From assembly GCF_907164915.1 (NCBI RefSeq), contig NC_061870.1, positions 1,843,501-1,907,500 on the forward strand: a stretch of DNA of 64,000 nt, in the 5' to 3' direction. This DNA comes from Impatiens glandulifera (Eukaryota; Streptophyta; Magnoliopsida; Ericales; Balsaminaceae). Below the pieces are notes generated by a model, which saw only the letters and a list, made by a program, of their open reading frames with translations, did not search any database and was not told the origin of the DNA. Below, one piece after another: positions 11,424 through 22,754 of the stretch. Positions within the stretch are counted from its first letter, which is position 1, and each line of letters begins with the position of its first letter. The translations under genes were made by a program, and so were the position numbers.

Positions 11424-12726
11424 TGTTAGGATCTAGGTCGCGGCTGGAGGACCGAAGGTTGGGCCGGTCAGCGCATCTCACTCAAAGGGTGGTGATTAAT
11501 CCTGTTAGAGATTAATACCGGAGTTTCAATACTTCAAAAACTGTCACAAACCCTTGAACTAGGTTCAAGCGCGGAAGAGGTTTGTTTCAGGTTGAAGCAG
11601 CACACTAGTGATAGGCAAAACCGGTTTCGGATGATGAAGGTTTGAAAAATTGATGGGTCGGTTTTTGTAACCTGGCGGTCCGGTTTGAATAGAGTTAAAT
11701 AGGTTAGAACGGTGTCAGTCGGTTAGAAAATGGAACCGGCAGAAAGTAAGTAACAAGACAGATTTTATGGATGTTCAGAGATAAAGCTCCTACGTCACCC
11801 CTTCCTCTCGAAACCGCGAGAAGGATATTCACTAAGGAATACAAGTACAATCCGATCGAGACTTATTTCCTGCTCGATAACACTCTTACAATTTACACCG
11901 AAATTGTAAAATACACACTTCAACTTCAGCACTTAGGCTTTCTCTAGAGATAGAACACACTGTTTTCACTTGTGAATTAAATGCTCTTAGAATCTCTTGT
12001 TGTCCCGCATTTACTCTTCTTCAACTGCCCCTTTTATAGATTAAATATGCCAACGGTCATATTTCACTTCCTTGAATCTGATTGGCTGAGCAGAGGTTCA
12101 GAGGTTCAGTGATTCAGTGATTCAGACCCTGCGGTCATCTTTTCAGACCTGACGGTCAATCTCAAACCTGGCGGTCAATCTCACAGACTTGGCAGTCTGT
12201 TCTTCCGGTGTGTAAGACAAACCTGCTAGGTTTGTCTTTTACTCAATGTGGACACTGTCTGTTAAACAGTTGTCTGTACTTGGAAGATCTCCTTTCTAAC
12301 TTATCCCGAAGTGGAAAGATCCTGTAGGACTGTCTTCTGCAGCCTGCAGACTTTCCTCAAACTTGTATGGATAGGGAAGTGTTCAGTCTGTTCCTTTGGT
12401 ATCATTCTCAACAGGTACCCGAATTGTCTTCTTGTACTGGTCGGTCATTCGACTTAACCGGATGGCTTCCGGTGTGAGTGGTTTAACCGGACATCTTCCG
12501 GTTATTCCTCTGCCTTGTGGCTGATCGGTTGTCTGATGTTTCCGGTTTTAAGCTTTGGCCGATCCTTTCTTTGTGCGGTGATGTTCCAAATGTTCCTGGT
12601 CGGTTTAGTAGCTTGACCGGCTAGTCTTCTTAGCCGGTTTATTTGTTTGACCGGTCCAGTTCCTTGTTCCTGCATGGAAGGTTTATTTAAGTTAAGTTAT
12701 GTGAACCGGTCTAATTTTATCTAACA
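11424..12726 (-). repeat. 5' LTR of the large Copia (complete, 1303 bp)
   Basis: Bounded by TGTTAG/CTAACA-type ends. The minus strand has a TATA box CTATAAAAG (plus coordinates 12031-12039). Downstream of it in transcription order lies a conserved block around 11763-11845 that also occurs in the other related LTRs of this window. A solo copy of the same LTR is at 29092-30309 and a fragment at 62864-63047. Confidence 0.95.
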
Positions 12727-12759
12727 TATATATATATAGATATATAGATATATAGATAT

Positions 12760-12812
<53 letters not shown>
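12727..12812. repeat. (AT)n microsatellite
   Basis: An alternating AT tract with a few ATAG and ATC interruptions directly abuts the LTR end, so the retrotransposon probably landed in or beside it. Confidence 0.9.
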
Positions 12813-12815
<3 letters not shown>

Positions 12816-13389
12816 TGTTTGGATTTCATAGTTGATGGGCCTCTCATGTTTTTTTGGATTTGGTCTTTTTATTTATTCATTCCTTTATAAATCAATAGGC
12901 CTGCAAAATAAAAACAATAAAATTAATATCAATCCTATATATTTATTACATCTTATTTATGCATTTTTAAAATATCTCTAAATAAAATAAAAATAACATT
13001 AATAAGTATATTGATTATTAATCAACTTACCATTTATTATTTTGTATTTTATTTTATACTTTAACATCCAATATATTTATAGATAATAATAGATTAATTT
13101 TTTTAAACTTTAATTATTAATATATTTTAGTCAATTAATTTTTATCTTTCCCAAAATACCTAATAAATAATGATAATAATTCCTTTAATCTATTATTCAC
13201 CTTAATTATTTGTTTGTAACACTCGGATGTTTTTTTAAATAATCCTTCAATTAATTATTTTAGGATCCAAATAATACGGCATTGTTCCTTAAAATAATTT
13301 CTAATTCCAGTGCTATTAGCCCTTTAGAATAATATTTTTATAAACTCAAAAATAATAAAATTTTGGGGAACAAAAATGAGTGTCTACAA
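12813..13389. other. AT-rich intergenic DNA, no gene seen
   Basis: AT-rich sequence without a credible ORF. Its right end resembles an LTR terminus (ATGAGTGTCTACA), similar to the sequence near 35620, but I could not find a matching second end. Confidence 0.5.
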
Positions 13390-14000
13390 TTAACAAATAA
13401 CATTTTTTGACTTATCATATACAAATGATCGCGTAGAATATCAATATATTGTATTTGATTTGATTGATGTGAATACAGACGTATTATTCGCTTGAACTAT
13501 TTCCACATCATTTTAGAACGATCATATACAAATGATCGTACATACGATCAACAAATATATTATTTGATTTGATTGACGTGAATATCAACAAATTATTTGA
13601 ACTCTTAACGATTAGCGTTCTTAAACTATCATATACAAGTGATTGTATAGACTATCAACATATATTATTTGATTTGATTGACGTGAATATCCACAAATTA
13701 TTCGCGTGAGTTATTCACAAATACTGTGTTTAGAACATTCCTATATAAATGATCGTATTGACTATTAATATATAGTGTTTAATTATATTAACGTGAATAT
13801 TGAAAAAAAATTGTGTGAGATATTACCAAATAGAATTTTTAGAACAATCATATACAAATGATCGCATAGACTATCAACAAATAATATTATATTTGATTGA
13901 CGCGAATATTGAAAAATTATTCGCGTTATCTATTAAAAAAATGCATTTTTAGAACGATTATATACAAATTATCGTATAGGCTGTCAAGAGATAGTGTAGT
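13390..14000. repeat. About 108-bp tandem repeat, six diverged copies
   Basis: The motif TCATATACAAATGATCG recurs with phase points near 13415, 13522, 13629, 13738, 13848 and 13958, i.e. every 107-110 bp. Each unit also has a shared TTGATTTGATTGACGTGAAT segment. ATGATCGT-like words give each unit local dyad symmetry. No coding potential is seen. Confidence 0.85.
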
Positions 14001-15784
14001 CACCTCATTTTTATACCACATTTTTATTGGACAGGATGAACACAAATCAAAAACACTTTTTAAAACCGACTTGAAATGACCCTTTCAAAAGTGGTCCAAT
14101 TACCCATTTTTAAAAAATACCTTCTGATATACCGATTTAAAAAATTATGATTTTTGAGTATAATATTACTATTGGACAAAATGTATAGAACAACCATTTT
14201 TAGTTTTGTTTTTACATCAAAATACTATTTTTCATAAGTACTTATAATTTGGAAGACTTGACACGTTCAGATTGAGCGGTTTAAAAAATTATGAATTTGG
14301 AGTATAATATTGTTTGTAATTTTATGTAGAAGACATCCAAAAGAACAAAAGAGTGAAAATGAGTCAAACGAACAGTTCGAGGCCCTATCAACGGAAGTCA
14401 ACAAAACAATGTCGTGCTTAAACTTTTCAAAATATGGGAGAGACGTCATTATAGCGTCCGAAACTTTATTTGAAAATCACCCAAAGATGTTTTTCATTTC
14501 GTATCACTTAACTAGAGGAAGAACAGTAAGGATCTGCGACTTTTAAAAATCAGCATGACCTCTACACTTGATAGTTTTAGATTATCTTGGATATTTTAGA
14601 AAGCTTGGAGAATCATCTACAAGACCCGTCCGAGTCTTATTTTGGATTAAATCTCTTAGCAAAAAAAAACGGTGATGCAAGAGGAAGTTTCAAGAATGAG
14701 ATCAAATCGGACATGCTTATAGTTAAAAATTCATAACTTGAGTCACAATGCCTCAAAAATAGATTTCTACATATAATTGAAAAGTTAAGACATGTACTAA
14801 TTGAATGAAACATTTCTCAAGTCTCTATTTGACGGTTAAGGTGGTCTACATAGTTCAACAATACTATGCAAATGCATCCATTTCAATTCAAGAGCGAACT
14901 AAAGTTAGGTGCAGCTTCAAAAATCTATATATTTTTACCTACTCATTCATTTGGTTCAAATGAGATACCATTAGAAAGGTTTTGAGTCCGATCTCTATTG
15001 ATATCAAGTAGCAATTATGTTTCAACATACAACCTATGCTAGGTTGTCTAGGAAGTCAGAATGTCCATTTCGAGACCACCAACAATCCATCGAGAATTAC
15101 ATGAACCTGCAGTCTGTCTTGGACTTCATGAACAAGACGAAAGTTGTAGCTAACTCAAATAATTTTCCAACACATCTAAGCTCAACATCAATGGTGGTCG
15201 GAGTCAAAAGTTAAGGACCTTAGAAGTCTTAGTTTGAACAAAAATGCTGAAACCAAAGCTCAAAAGAAGGAAAACTTAAAATATTTGTAACTTGGTTTAT
15301 ACTTCACCATTTGAACTAATTCAAATTGGAGAATAAGAGGAGAACAATTACATACAAACACAACTCGGCCAAAACTCGGCTAAGGGGCAAGAGAAGGTCG
15401 ATTCAACTCGTTGAACGAGTTACCAGTTTCAAAACATAAAAATCTTAAAGTACCTAGTTTGGTTATATAAGGGATATCTCCTTCACAATTAAAGGCAAAG
15501 AGTCTTCCAAACAGATCCTCATTGTTCTTATTTTGGTACCAATCAAGTATATATGAGATATAAGGAAATTATTGGATAGCTCATTTCTCCTCAAACGTTT
15601 TTTAAAACCAAAAATTCAAATTTTGATCACAAATTGTTTTGAACGACTTGATCACCATCTAGGTGGATTGATACCTTGACATAATGATCAATATATTTTT
15701 GGGAGCTTTATGAAGCTACCCAACCCAAACTCTTGGTTCAAATAATCCAAGTTTAAATCAAAATTGCACACATGCAATTTTTGT
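14001..15784. other. Intergenic DNA, no gene supported
   Basis: Short open frames (such as 14310-14546) show no recognisable domain and are probably chance. I see no structural RNA or clear repeat here. Confidence 0.5.
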
Positions 15785-16215
15785 GTTCTTGGGACCAGGG
15801 GTCCAACCTAAGACCGAGAAGTCCAATCAACAGCCATCGGGCCGGACTAAGACCTATGACCGAGAAATCCAAATCTAAGACTAAGAGTTACGACCGAGAA
15901 AATAACTAGGACCAACAAGTCCTACCGAAATTCTTGAGCTAGGACCGAGAGGTCCGACCAAGGATTTTTACATCCGAACGAGACATTAGACCTAAGACTG
16001 AGAACTTTAGATACTAGGACCGAGGATCTCGACTCCCACCGATAATTCCCTAACCAAGGACCTATAACCCATGACCGGGGGTTTTTATACTTCGACCGAG
16101 GATTTCAGCCAAGGACCAAGAGTCCTTAGCACCTCGACTAAAGGACTTTGGCATCCCAACATAGAGGCCCCTTGACCCAAACAGAGGATTTTTTAGACCC
16201 AACCGATAAAAACGA
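15785..16215. repeat. Degenerate GGACCGAG-type short repeat region
   Basis: Variants of CTAGGACCGAGAGGTCC recur every 25-45 bp with irregular spacing. The pattern looks like decayed LTR-internal repeats. A similar word family occurs in the Gypsy LTR at 45960-46600, but I cannot show homology by eye. Confidence 0.55.
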
Positions 16216-16991
16216 ACCTTATGCCTATGACTTCGATCCTAAGGCTTGTTTGGTTCCACTTTTCAAAACCCAAAATTATTTTTGTAATTTTTACACCAAA
16301 ACATTTTATAAAAATCTCAAGTAATTAGAAAACGATTTAAAAATATTTGTGGGATATTTCCATAACAAATATTTTGATTAATGCATGTTTTGTGTTTATT
16401 TCTAACCCCTAACATCATTAAAATGACTAATGTTCTTCAGGCATACATGTATCAATATTTAAAATTATTGTTTCAATATTATAAATAACGCTAAATCCTA
16501 GAAACATGACTAGGACCGGAAAAATAACCGGTTAAAAATAAAACGTTATACAACCGATTTTCAAAAGTCAACTTTATAAGTAGAGATCATTTTTAAAACA
16601 TGTACGGAGGATGAAACGCAAAGGCCATTTTCTGAGTATCACTAAACTACGAATTAAAAGAAATTATAGTGAATACGTTTGTATACGTATGCCATTTTGA
16701 TTGATTTTCAAGACTATATTTCAAAATAAATAATATTTTAAACTAATTATGTTTAATTAATTTAAATTAATGGATTTAGAAAAAATCAAATTGTAATCTA
16801 ATTACTATAAATCCATAACTTATTTAAAATTAATCTCAAATTAATTATTTTCAATTAATTTTAAAACTTTTAAAACTATTTTAAAAATAATGTTTTATTT
16901 TAAAAAAAAAAAATTTACAAATACATCTATGTTGATAATTCTTAAATCTCGAGTTTTTCACGGAAATCAAAATAAATGATTTTTTCTGAGT

Positions 16992-17069
<78 letters not shown>

Positions 17070-17615
17070 ATGAAAAGAAATTATTATTAATTTAAACAAA
17101 GAATTACATGTAAAAGAAGTTAATTTAAAATTTTATTCAAATTGAAAGTTATGAATTAATTTAATATAAAAATTAAATTATGGTTTTTAAATTTTTAATG
17201 ATTCTAACTATAAAATCATTTAATTTATTAATTAAAATAATAAATATTATTAAATTTATTTATTAAATTTTAATGTTAAATTTATAAAATATATTTTAAT
17301 AATTCATTCCAATATGTAACTCCACGTGTTAACTCATATTTTAAATTCAGAATCTGAACACAAATTTATTTGAACTTATTATGGTTGGATGGAGTTGAGC
17401 CCAAAAGTTTGTTCACCTTAATAAAAAAAAAAAATAGTGAATTAAAAAAAGCCGTAGACATTGAGAGAGATGTATGAAGGAAATGTTAAACTCAAAATCA
17501 ATTAGCAGGTGCAGGCTTATTCTATTAATGCCCACATCAAGTAGTACAAAAATTAAGTATTATGAATCAATCAACCATTAATGGAGTTAAGGAAAAATTA
17601 ATAAGATGGTTTTCT
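16216..17615. other. AT-rich intergenic DNA with (AT)n tract at 16995-17067
   Basis: This lies 3' of the sphingoid-base kinase gene. It contains a long AT dinucleotide tract and many A/T runs. No gene is seen; its right end must include the 3' untranslated region and polyadenylation signals of that minus-strand gene. Confidence 0.6.
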
Positions 17616-20292
17616 CTAACTATTTGGGTGCCGACCTATAAGCAAGCATTGAGCATGATATAAAGAAGTCACAACTTGCCCATTAACAGGAACCAGTTCA
17701 CCATCTATACCACATCCCGTTTTGGTGTTATTTGCCTGTTTAAGCTTCACAGATTGCACCTGCATGTTCCAACCAACCAACAAAATCAATCATGAAAACA
17801 GAAAAACAAAGAATTGGTTTATTATTATACCATACCTTGACATATTCAACATATGGAAGGGAAAGATGTCGACCCAAATGCATTAGTATGAAGAATCTCA
17901 AGAGCCTGAAACGTCCACTTCCTCTAATCATCATTAAATCCAAGCATTTATCGTCATGTTTAGCATGAGGAGCCACCATTTGAGATCCACTCTGTACAGT
18001 TTTGCACGAGTGGTTACAGATCAAGATTCCCAGAAATTCACCTCTAGCCCTCATCCAATTCTCCTCCTCCTCCTGCTGCTGCTGCTGCTGCTGCATAAGT
18101 CTTCGACCCACGTCTCCTTCTCTCGTTTCATCATCTTCACATTCAACAATTTCAAATGTAGGAGGCAAATCGATTGGATTTTGATCATTTTTGTTCCAAT
18201 TTGCTTCCAAGTCCCGTGTAGGTTGTTGTTGGTTTTCCCATACTGGACCTGGATCTGACCGATTCGATACCGATGACTCTCCTTTATTATCCGTTCCTTT
18301 GCCCGCCTTTAACCAACTACGTGCTTTTGCCGAACGTGGCGTTTGAGGATGGATAACTTCCGCTTCTTCCCAAACATTTCTCTTCCTCCCACCACCTGAC
18401 GAAGAAGAAGAAGAACAACATTTGGATTTTGGATCATAATCCGATGGTTCATCCCCCACGGTCGGAGGAATCATTGTCGTTTCAGTAGACGTCCTAGGAA
18501 TTGTCCGCAGATTCTCTAGTTCCCGATGATCAGCTGAAACATTTTCGTGTTGATCCGTTTTTATGGGAAGGTATTCAACTTCGAAATTGTATTTAGGCAA
18601 GCAAAGGAATTTTTGAATCCCAGCAACTATATAACGTAGAGGACCCAAATGCTTCTGATACTTTTCAGACAGTTCTAGCGCATCGCTAACAAACCCGAAG
18701 TATGAAACCGTCATTCCAAACTGAATAAGTCCGCTTTGAACCCATTCAACTACAAGAACATCAGTTGCAACAAGCCCACCCTGAAACCAAAAATTACTAT
18801 AATTTTTAAAAGAAACGACCTTTTCTTTTATTCAAATTATATATGATTGATTGATTGATTACCTTTACTATTGCAACTGCAGCTGATGCTGGATCATTCT
18901 CTCCTAGAACAGTCCAAACTAAAGAATTATCTGAACCCGCTGGTATGATTCCCATTGGAATGGAAAGTGCTTCTTTCTGGTCCTTCCTGATAAGCAGCCC
19001 ATTCAAGACCTACAACATTAAGGACAAATTCAAACATTTCATGTTTATTTCACTCCTTTCAAAGTTTCTTAATTGCCATCAATAATAATGTAGAAAAACC
19101 TTACCTCATTAACAATACCATCACCGCCAATACATATAATTCCTGCAACCCAACACAGGTATTTCAGAGATAAAAAGAGAGAATAAATTATTATAACTGC
19201 TTTTGGTAAAATGTTAAAAAGAAATACCATCTGGGCATGTGTTGAAATCAATAGTGGCCACAAGATTCTTTGCGTGCCCAGCAGATTCTGTTTTCACCAC
19301 TCTCAACTGAAAGCCTGCAAGCTGCCATGAACCAAATTTAAAGAATCAAAGAAAAGAATAATGAAAACAAACAAAAACAATAATCTGAAACTATAGATTT
19401 CTTTCATAGCCAATGTATTTCAAGCATATAGAATTCATTATTATTCCTTCTCCAAAATAAGGACTAGTCAATGAAAACACGAACTAAATCATCGAGAAAC
19501 AAAAAAGGGTAGCTATGTACCTTAAATATTGGTTCAACAGTATCATGAAAAACTTTACTTGAATGACCATTTCCAGACCTCGGATTTAATATCACTAGCA
19601 ACTTGAGTGGACTTTTACATTTGATATTGGGCATAGGAGGAGAATTCGAAGTAACTGCAACTCTATTCAGAAAACAATCATGAAAAGCAAATCCACTGAC
19701 CCACATATAAGCCTCTTCAGGGCTAGAAGCCAAGAAACAAAAATCAGTCCGAATTCTTGTATTCCTCCAGCAACAAAAACGCCTTTTCACAAGGTATGTA
19801 TGCACGGTAAAGTGTGTCTGGCCCGAACTATAAGAAACCTGGAAGCGTTTTAAGTAATCTTTTTATGAAAAATGTATGAGGAAACTTCAGAAATAACAAA
19901 AGAATAAATCTGAAAGGCCTTACTGAGACCACATCATCTAATTGAAGTATATCAGAACCCCATGCCAGTTCTTTTCTTGTTAGGTTAGCTTCAACACCAT
20001 CCTGGTTTGCAGCTTTCATGAAATAAGGTAGTGGTATAGGGCAGCAACAGTCTGAGTTTCTTGAATCTAAGATGAGCTTACCAGAGACTACTTCATATTC
20101 TAACAATTCAGATTGCTCATCTTGGATATCAACCCTGTGCTCGTTTTTTCTTTGTATATTTTCAGTCGGTCTTGATTCTGGCAACTTTCCAAGATTTTCT
20201 TGCAAGAAAACTGGTCCAGTTGTTTTAGGAGAATTACGAAAACCACTACTTTGAAGACGTTGTCTTGGAGAAGTTTTGTTTCCACTCTTCAT
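17616..20292 (-). CDS. LCBK1: Sphingoid long-chain-base kinase (LCBK1-like)
   Basis: Phosphorylates sphingoid long-chain bases with ATP, in sphingolipid signalling. CDS exons, in transcription order: 20292-19924, 19838-19521, 19321-19228, 19142-19105, 19009-18863, 18780-17836, 17759-17616. All junctions are GT-AG and keep frame, giving 684 residues. A diacylglycerol/sphingosine-kinase catalytic domain is visible: LLVILNPRSGNG (phosphate loop, exon 2), IGGDGIVNE (exon 4), PAGSDNSLVWT (exon 5), FGFVSD (exon 6) and a C-terminal IGRHPNS. Exon 6 carries a low-complexity insert with poly-Ser, poly-Gln and Glu runs. Arabidopsis LCBK1 is, from memory, somewhat longer with the same order. The ATG at 20292 is chosen because the frame has a stop about 50 bp upstream and no earlier ATG. 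An AG acceptor just upstream hints at an intron in the 5' untranslated region. Confidence 0.93.
18078..18097. repeat. CTG/CAG microsatellite in an LCBK1 exon
   Basis: A run of CTG triplets, CAG on the coding strand, encodes the Gln run of the kinase linker and is followed by CTC triplets encoding Glu. It lies outside the conserved catalytic blocks, so length variation is probably tolerated. Confidence 0.8.
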
Positions 20293-21699
20293 TTGGTAAG
20301 AATTTGTGTTACAGAAGCAGCTCACAACACTTCAGATTACCTGTCTACAACAAATATTAGCGTCAAATCATCAAATTCCATCCTTAAACATCATCAAGAA
20401 TTTGTATCAAGATAGCATATTAATGCAAACTAAAAACTCGAACTATCATCAAGAACTCATCCAAGAGGATTGATCAACAATATTATCTATTTAATAGAAC
20501 TATCACCAAGAACTCACTCTACTGATTATCTTCTTCGCAGTTGCTTTAATCATTAAATTTCGACGTCAGACGTGCCTTGTTGCTATAACATAAGAGTTTT
20601 ACTCGTAAATCTATGTAGGAATCAATGGAGAATTGGTCGAGAGCACTTGTATAAATTTAGTGAAATGTAGATTTTCTCTGCTCGGAAGAAACCGTTTCAG
20701 GAAGCTTTAGTCTCGTCTTTAGAAATAAACTATAAAGCTAGTTTGCCATCAAGTCGTTACTTCTTAGTAATGTGAGCATCCAACCGCCATAACTTAAAAA
20801 TAGAGGATAACGATTAATTTTAAATAACTCAATCATTTTATTTATTGAGAGATTAATTAATTTTAAAATAATTTTGAACTATCTTCAAACTAAACCCATA
20901 AACTTCTTGCACATATCTATTTTATTGCAATTTTAAATTATTTATATTGTTCAAGATATTATTAATAATCATTTTAATAATGCTTGTTAAAATTTCATAT
21001 GCAATGATATAATTTTGTACATATTGTCACTAGGAATGCATTTTATGTTTAAGTTTTAGTTTCATTTCATTAAGTTAAAAATGCATTTTATTGGATAATT
21101 ATAGTTGAATAAAATGAACATGAGATAAAGTGAAAATATTTGTTTTTTATTTTTATTTAAAAGAATTTAATTAAACTATAGGTTATATCTTTATAATTTA
21201 TGATAGTCTACTGGTAAACTTAAACTAATTTAAATAAAATAAAAATATTTGTCGATAAGATTCTAAGTAATGTCAATAATGATTTTAAATCGCACGTAAT
21301 CATGTTGCTAAAGGTTTCTCACACATTTTGAAAGATCGAATTTTGAAGTCTTTCAAAGTTAATAGAAATGTGTTCAATCGGTTACTAGAGTTATCAAAGT
21401 TAATAGCAATGTGTTCAATCGGTTACTAGAGTTATTAATTCTTGAGCTAAAAGACAGGATGTTTAAATTGCATGGGAAGAATTATGATAAAAGAATTTAG
21501 AGATTATAGCAGAAGAAGAAAAAAAAATACTACTCTAGAGTAAAATTAGAAAATACAATTAAGATAACCTTTACTAGATAATTAATTAAAATCAATTTTG
21601 TGAATAACATAAAACATAATCAAAATAGAGTTATAGAACAGAAAATAAAAACACCACAACAATATCTAACCCAAGTGCTCAATTGGACATTGGGGGGAG
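20293..21699. other. LCBK1 5' flank and AT-rich intergenic DNA
   Basis: The first few hundred bases should hold the 5' untranslated region and promoter of the minus-strand kinase gene. I could not pick a convincing TATA box. The rest is AT-rich with no gene seen. Confidence 0.5.
21354..21435. repeat. 41-bp tandem duplication
   Basis: Two adjacent 41-bp copies (21354-21394 and 21395-21435) differ at one base, a recent local duplication. Confidence 0.9.
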
Positions 21700-22340
21700 A
21701 TTATATTCGTGGATCGTAACATTATCTCCTCCATCAAATGTTCATTGTCCTCGATGAAGAGACTTTGGCTTGGTTTGCCTCCACGTTACCAGCATCTCCG
21801 GGAATCGAATGCTTATCACTTTAACATCTTTCCATGTCTGGCATTTTGTTTGTGCTCAATCCCAATTGATAAGCAGTTGTCCATTTATTTTCCAATACAC
21901 CATTATGTCTTGTTCACCCAGAATATTGCATGTTATGTTAGGTCGTGCACTAAGTTGGGGAATTTATTTAATGGCATCAGGGATCCCTTGCAAGTTCTTC
22001 AATTGCGAAACATGGAAGACATTGTGTATATTGGTGTTGGCTCCAACTTCTATCTTGTAGGCTACTTTCCCAATTCTTTCCAGCACTTGAAAGGGCCCAA
22101 AATACTTGGGTGAAAGCTTGTGGAATAGTCTATGGACTGAGCGTTTATATGTCTGTAGCCTCACCAATGCCCAGCTCCTCACTTCCAAAGCGAACTACTT
22201 TCTCTTTTTATCCTACAACGACTTTATACGGTTCTGGGCTCTTTGTAAATGGAATTTCAGGAGATGAAGTGTGACTTCCCTTGCTGCCAATGACACATAA
22301 ACCTCTTCCACTCTAAAGTTTCCTATAACATATGGTGTGT
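21700..22340 (-). pseudogene. Ty3/Gypsy integrase C-terminus and chromodomain relic
   Basis: The minus strand encodes the familiar tail of plant Gypsy pol: an LKFHLQRAQNR segment, a VRLQTYKRS segment, LSPKYFGPFQVLERIGKVAYK and IHNVFHVSQLK. A chromodomain-like TWKDV-x-x-I-x-x-RFPE block and a GGDN end follow. At least three in-frame stops are present, and no reverse transcriptase or LTR remains next to it. Confidence 0.85.
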
Positions 22341-22404
22341 GGACAAGGGTATCCATATATTTCTTCGAAATTAGTTGTTTGTATGTGATAGGTGTTGTTT
22401 TTGT

Positions 22405-22722
22405 TCCAATTAGAATCCCACATCGGAAGATGATGGGAGTGAAAGAAGTTTTTTAGTATATAAAGGAAACTATATTCACAATTAGTATAAATCCCACATC
22501 GGAAGATGATAGGAGTTGGGGAAGTTTCTTAGTGTATAAAAGAAACTCTCCTCTCTTTGGTTTATTGCACCCAATATTTGTATCTCTTCTTCCTTATTAA
22601 TTGATAGTCTTAGTGCTCGGAGACGTAGGCAACATTTTGGTCAAACTCCATTATCAAATTCTGTTAGTGTGTTCTTTCGGTTGTTTTCTTCTTTTGTGTT
22701 TTTGTCAGGGTTTTTCCCAACA
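22405..22722 (+). repeat. 5' LTR of a Tork/Tnt1-like Copia (left end approximate)
   Basis: This ends in CCCAACA just before a primer-binding site. The block AATCCCACATCGGAAGATGAT plus the adjoining TATAAA-containing stretch occurs twice (about 22410 and 22487), an internal duplication in U3. The left boundary is uncertain because the start is diverged. Confidence 0.65.
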
Positions 22723-22724
22723 AG

Positions 22725-22736
22725 TGGTATCAGAGC
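22725..22736 (+). other. Primer-binding site of the Tork/Tnt1-like Copia
   Basis: TGGTATCAGAGC lies two bases after the LTR end, complementary to initiator tRNA-Met. Confidence 0.88.
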
Positions 22737-22754
22737 TGGAGGTTCGTCTTTGGC

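Larger units (their letters stand above)
1..12726 (-). mobile_element. Large Ty1/Copia LTR retrotransposon (window-truncated)
   Basis: The element runs right to left: LTR (11424-12726), primer-binding site, gag, pol, a long downstream gene region, a purine tract, and the other LTR (1-383, cut by the window). The order protease, integrase, reverse transcriptase, RNase H defines Copia. The internal region is about 11 kb, roughly twice that of a basic Copia, because about 5.5 kb of extra ORFs follow pol. Large Copia elements of the SIRE/Maximus lineage also have extra ORFs after pol, and I infer membership there from size and layout only. Aligning 1-383 with 12344-12726 by eye needs no gaps and shows 7 mismatches, so the insertion is fairly recent. 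The target duplication cannot be tested because the far LTR end lies outside the window. Confidence 0.93.

Noticed and set aside
17740..17835. Extension of the LCBK1 exon-6 frame past PYVEYVK
   Set aside because: The open frame reads through an intron; a GT donor at 17835 and AG acceptor before 17759 restore the conserved C-terminus.
19314..19314. Alternative acceptor for LCBK1 exon 3 (TTGCAG seven bases downstream of the chosen one)
   Set aside because: It puts TGA in frame after three codons; the acceptor giving 19321 as the first exon base keeps the catalytic frame.
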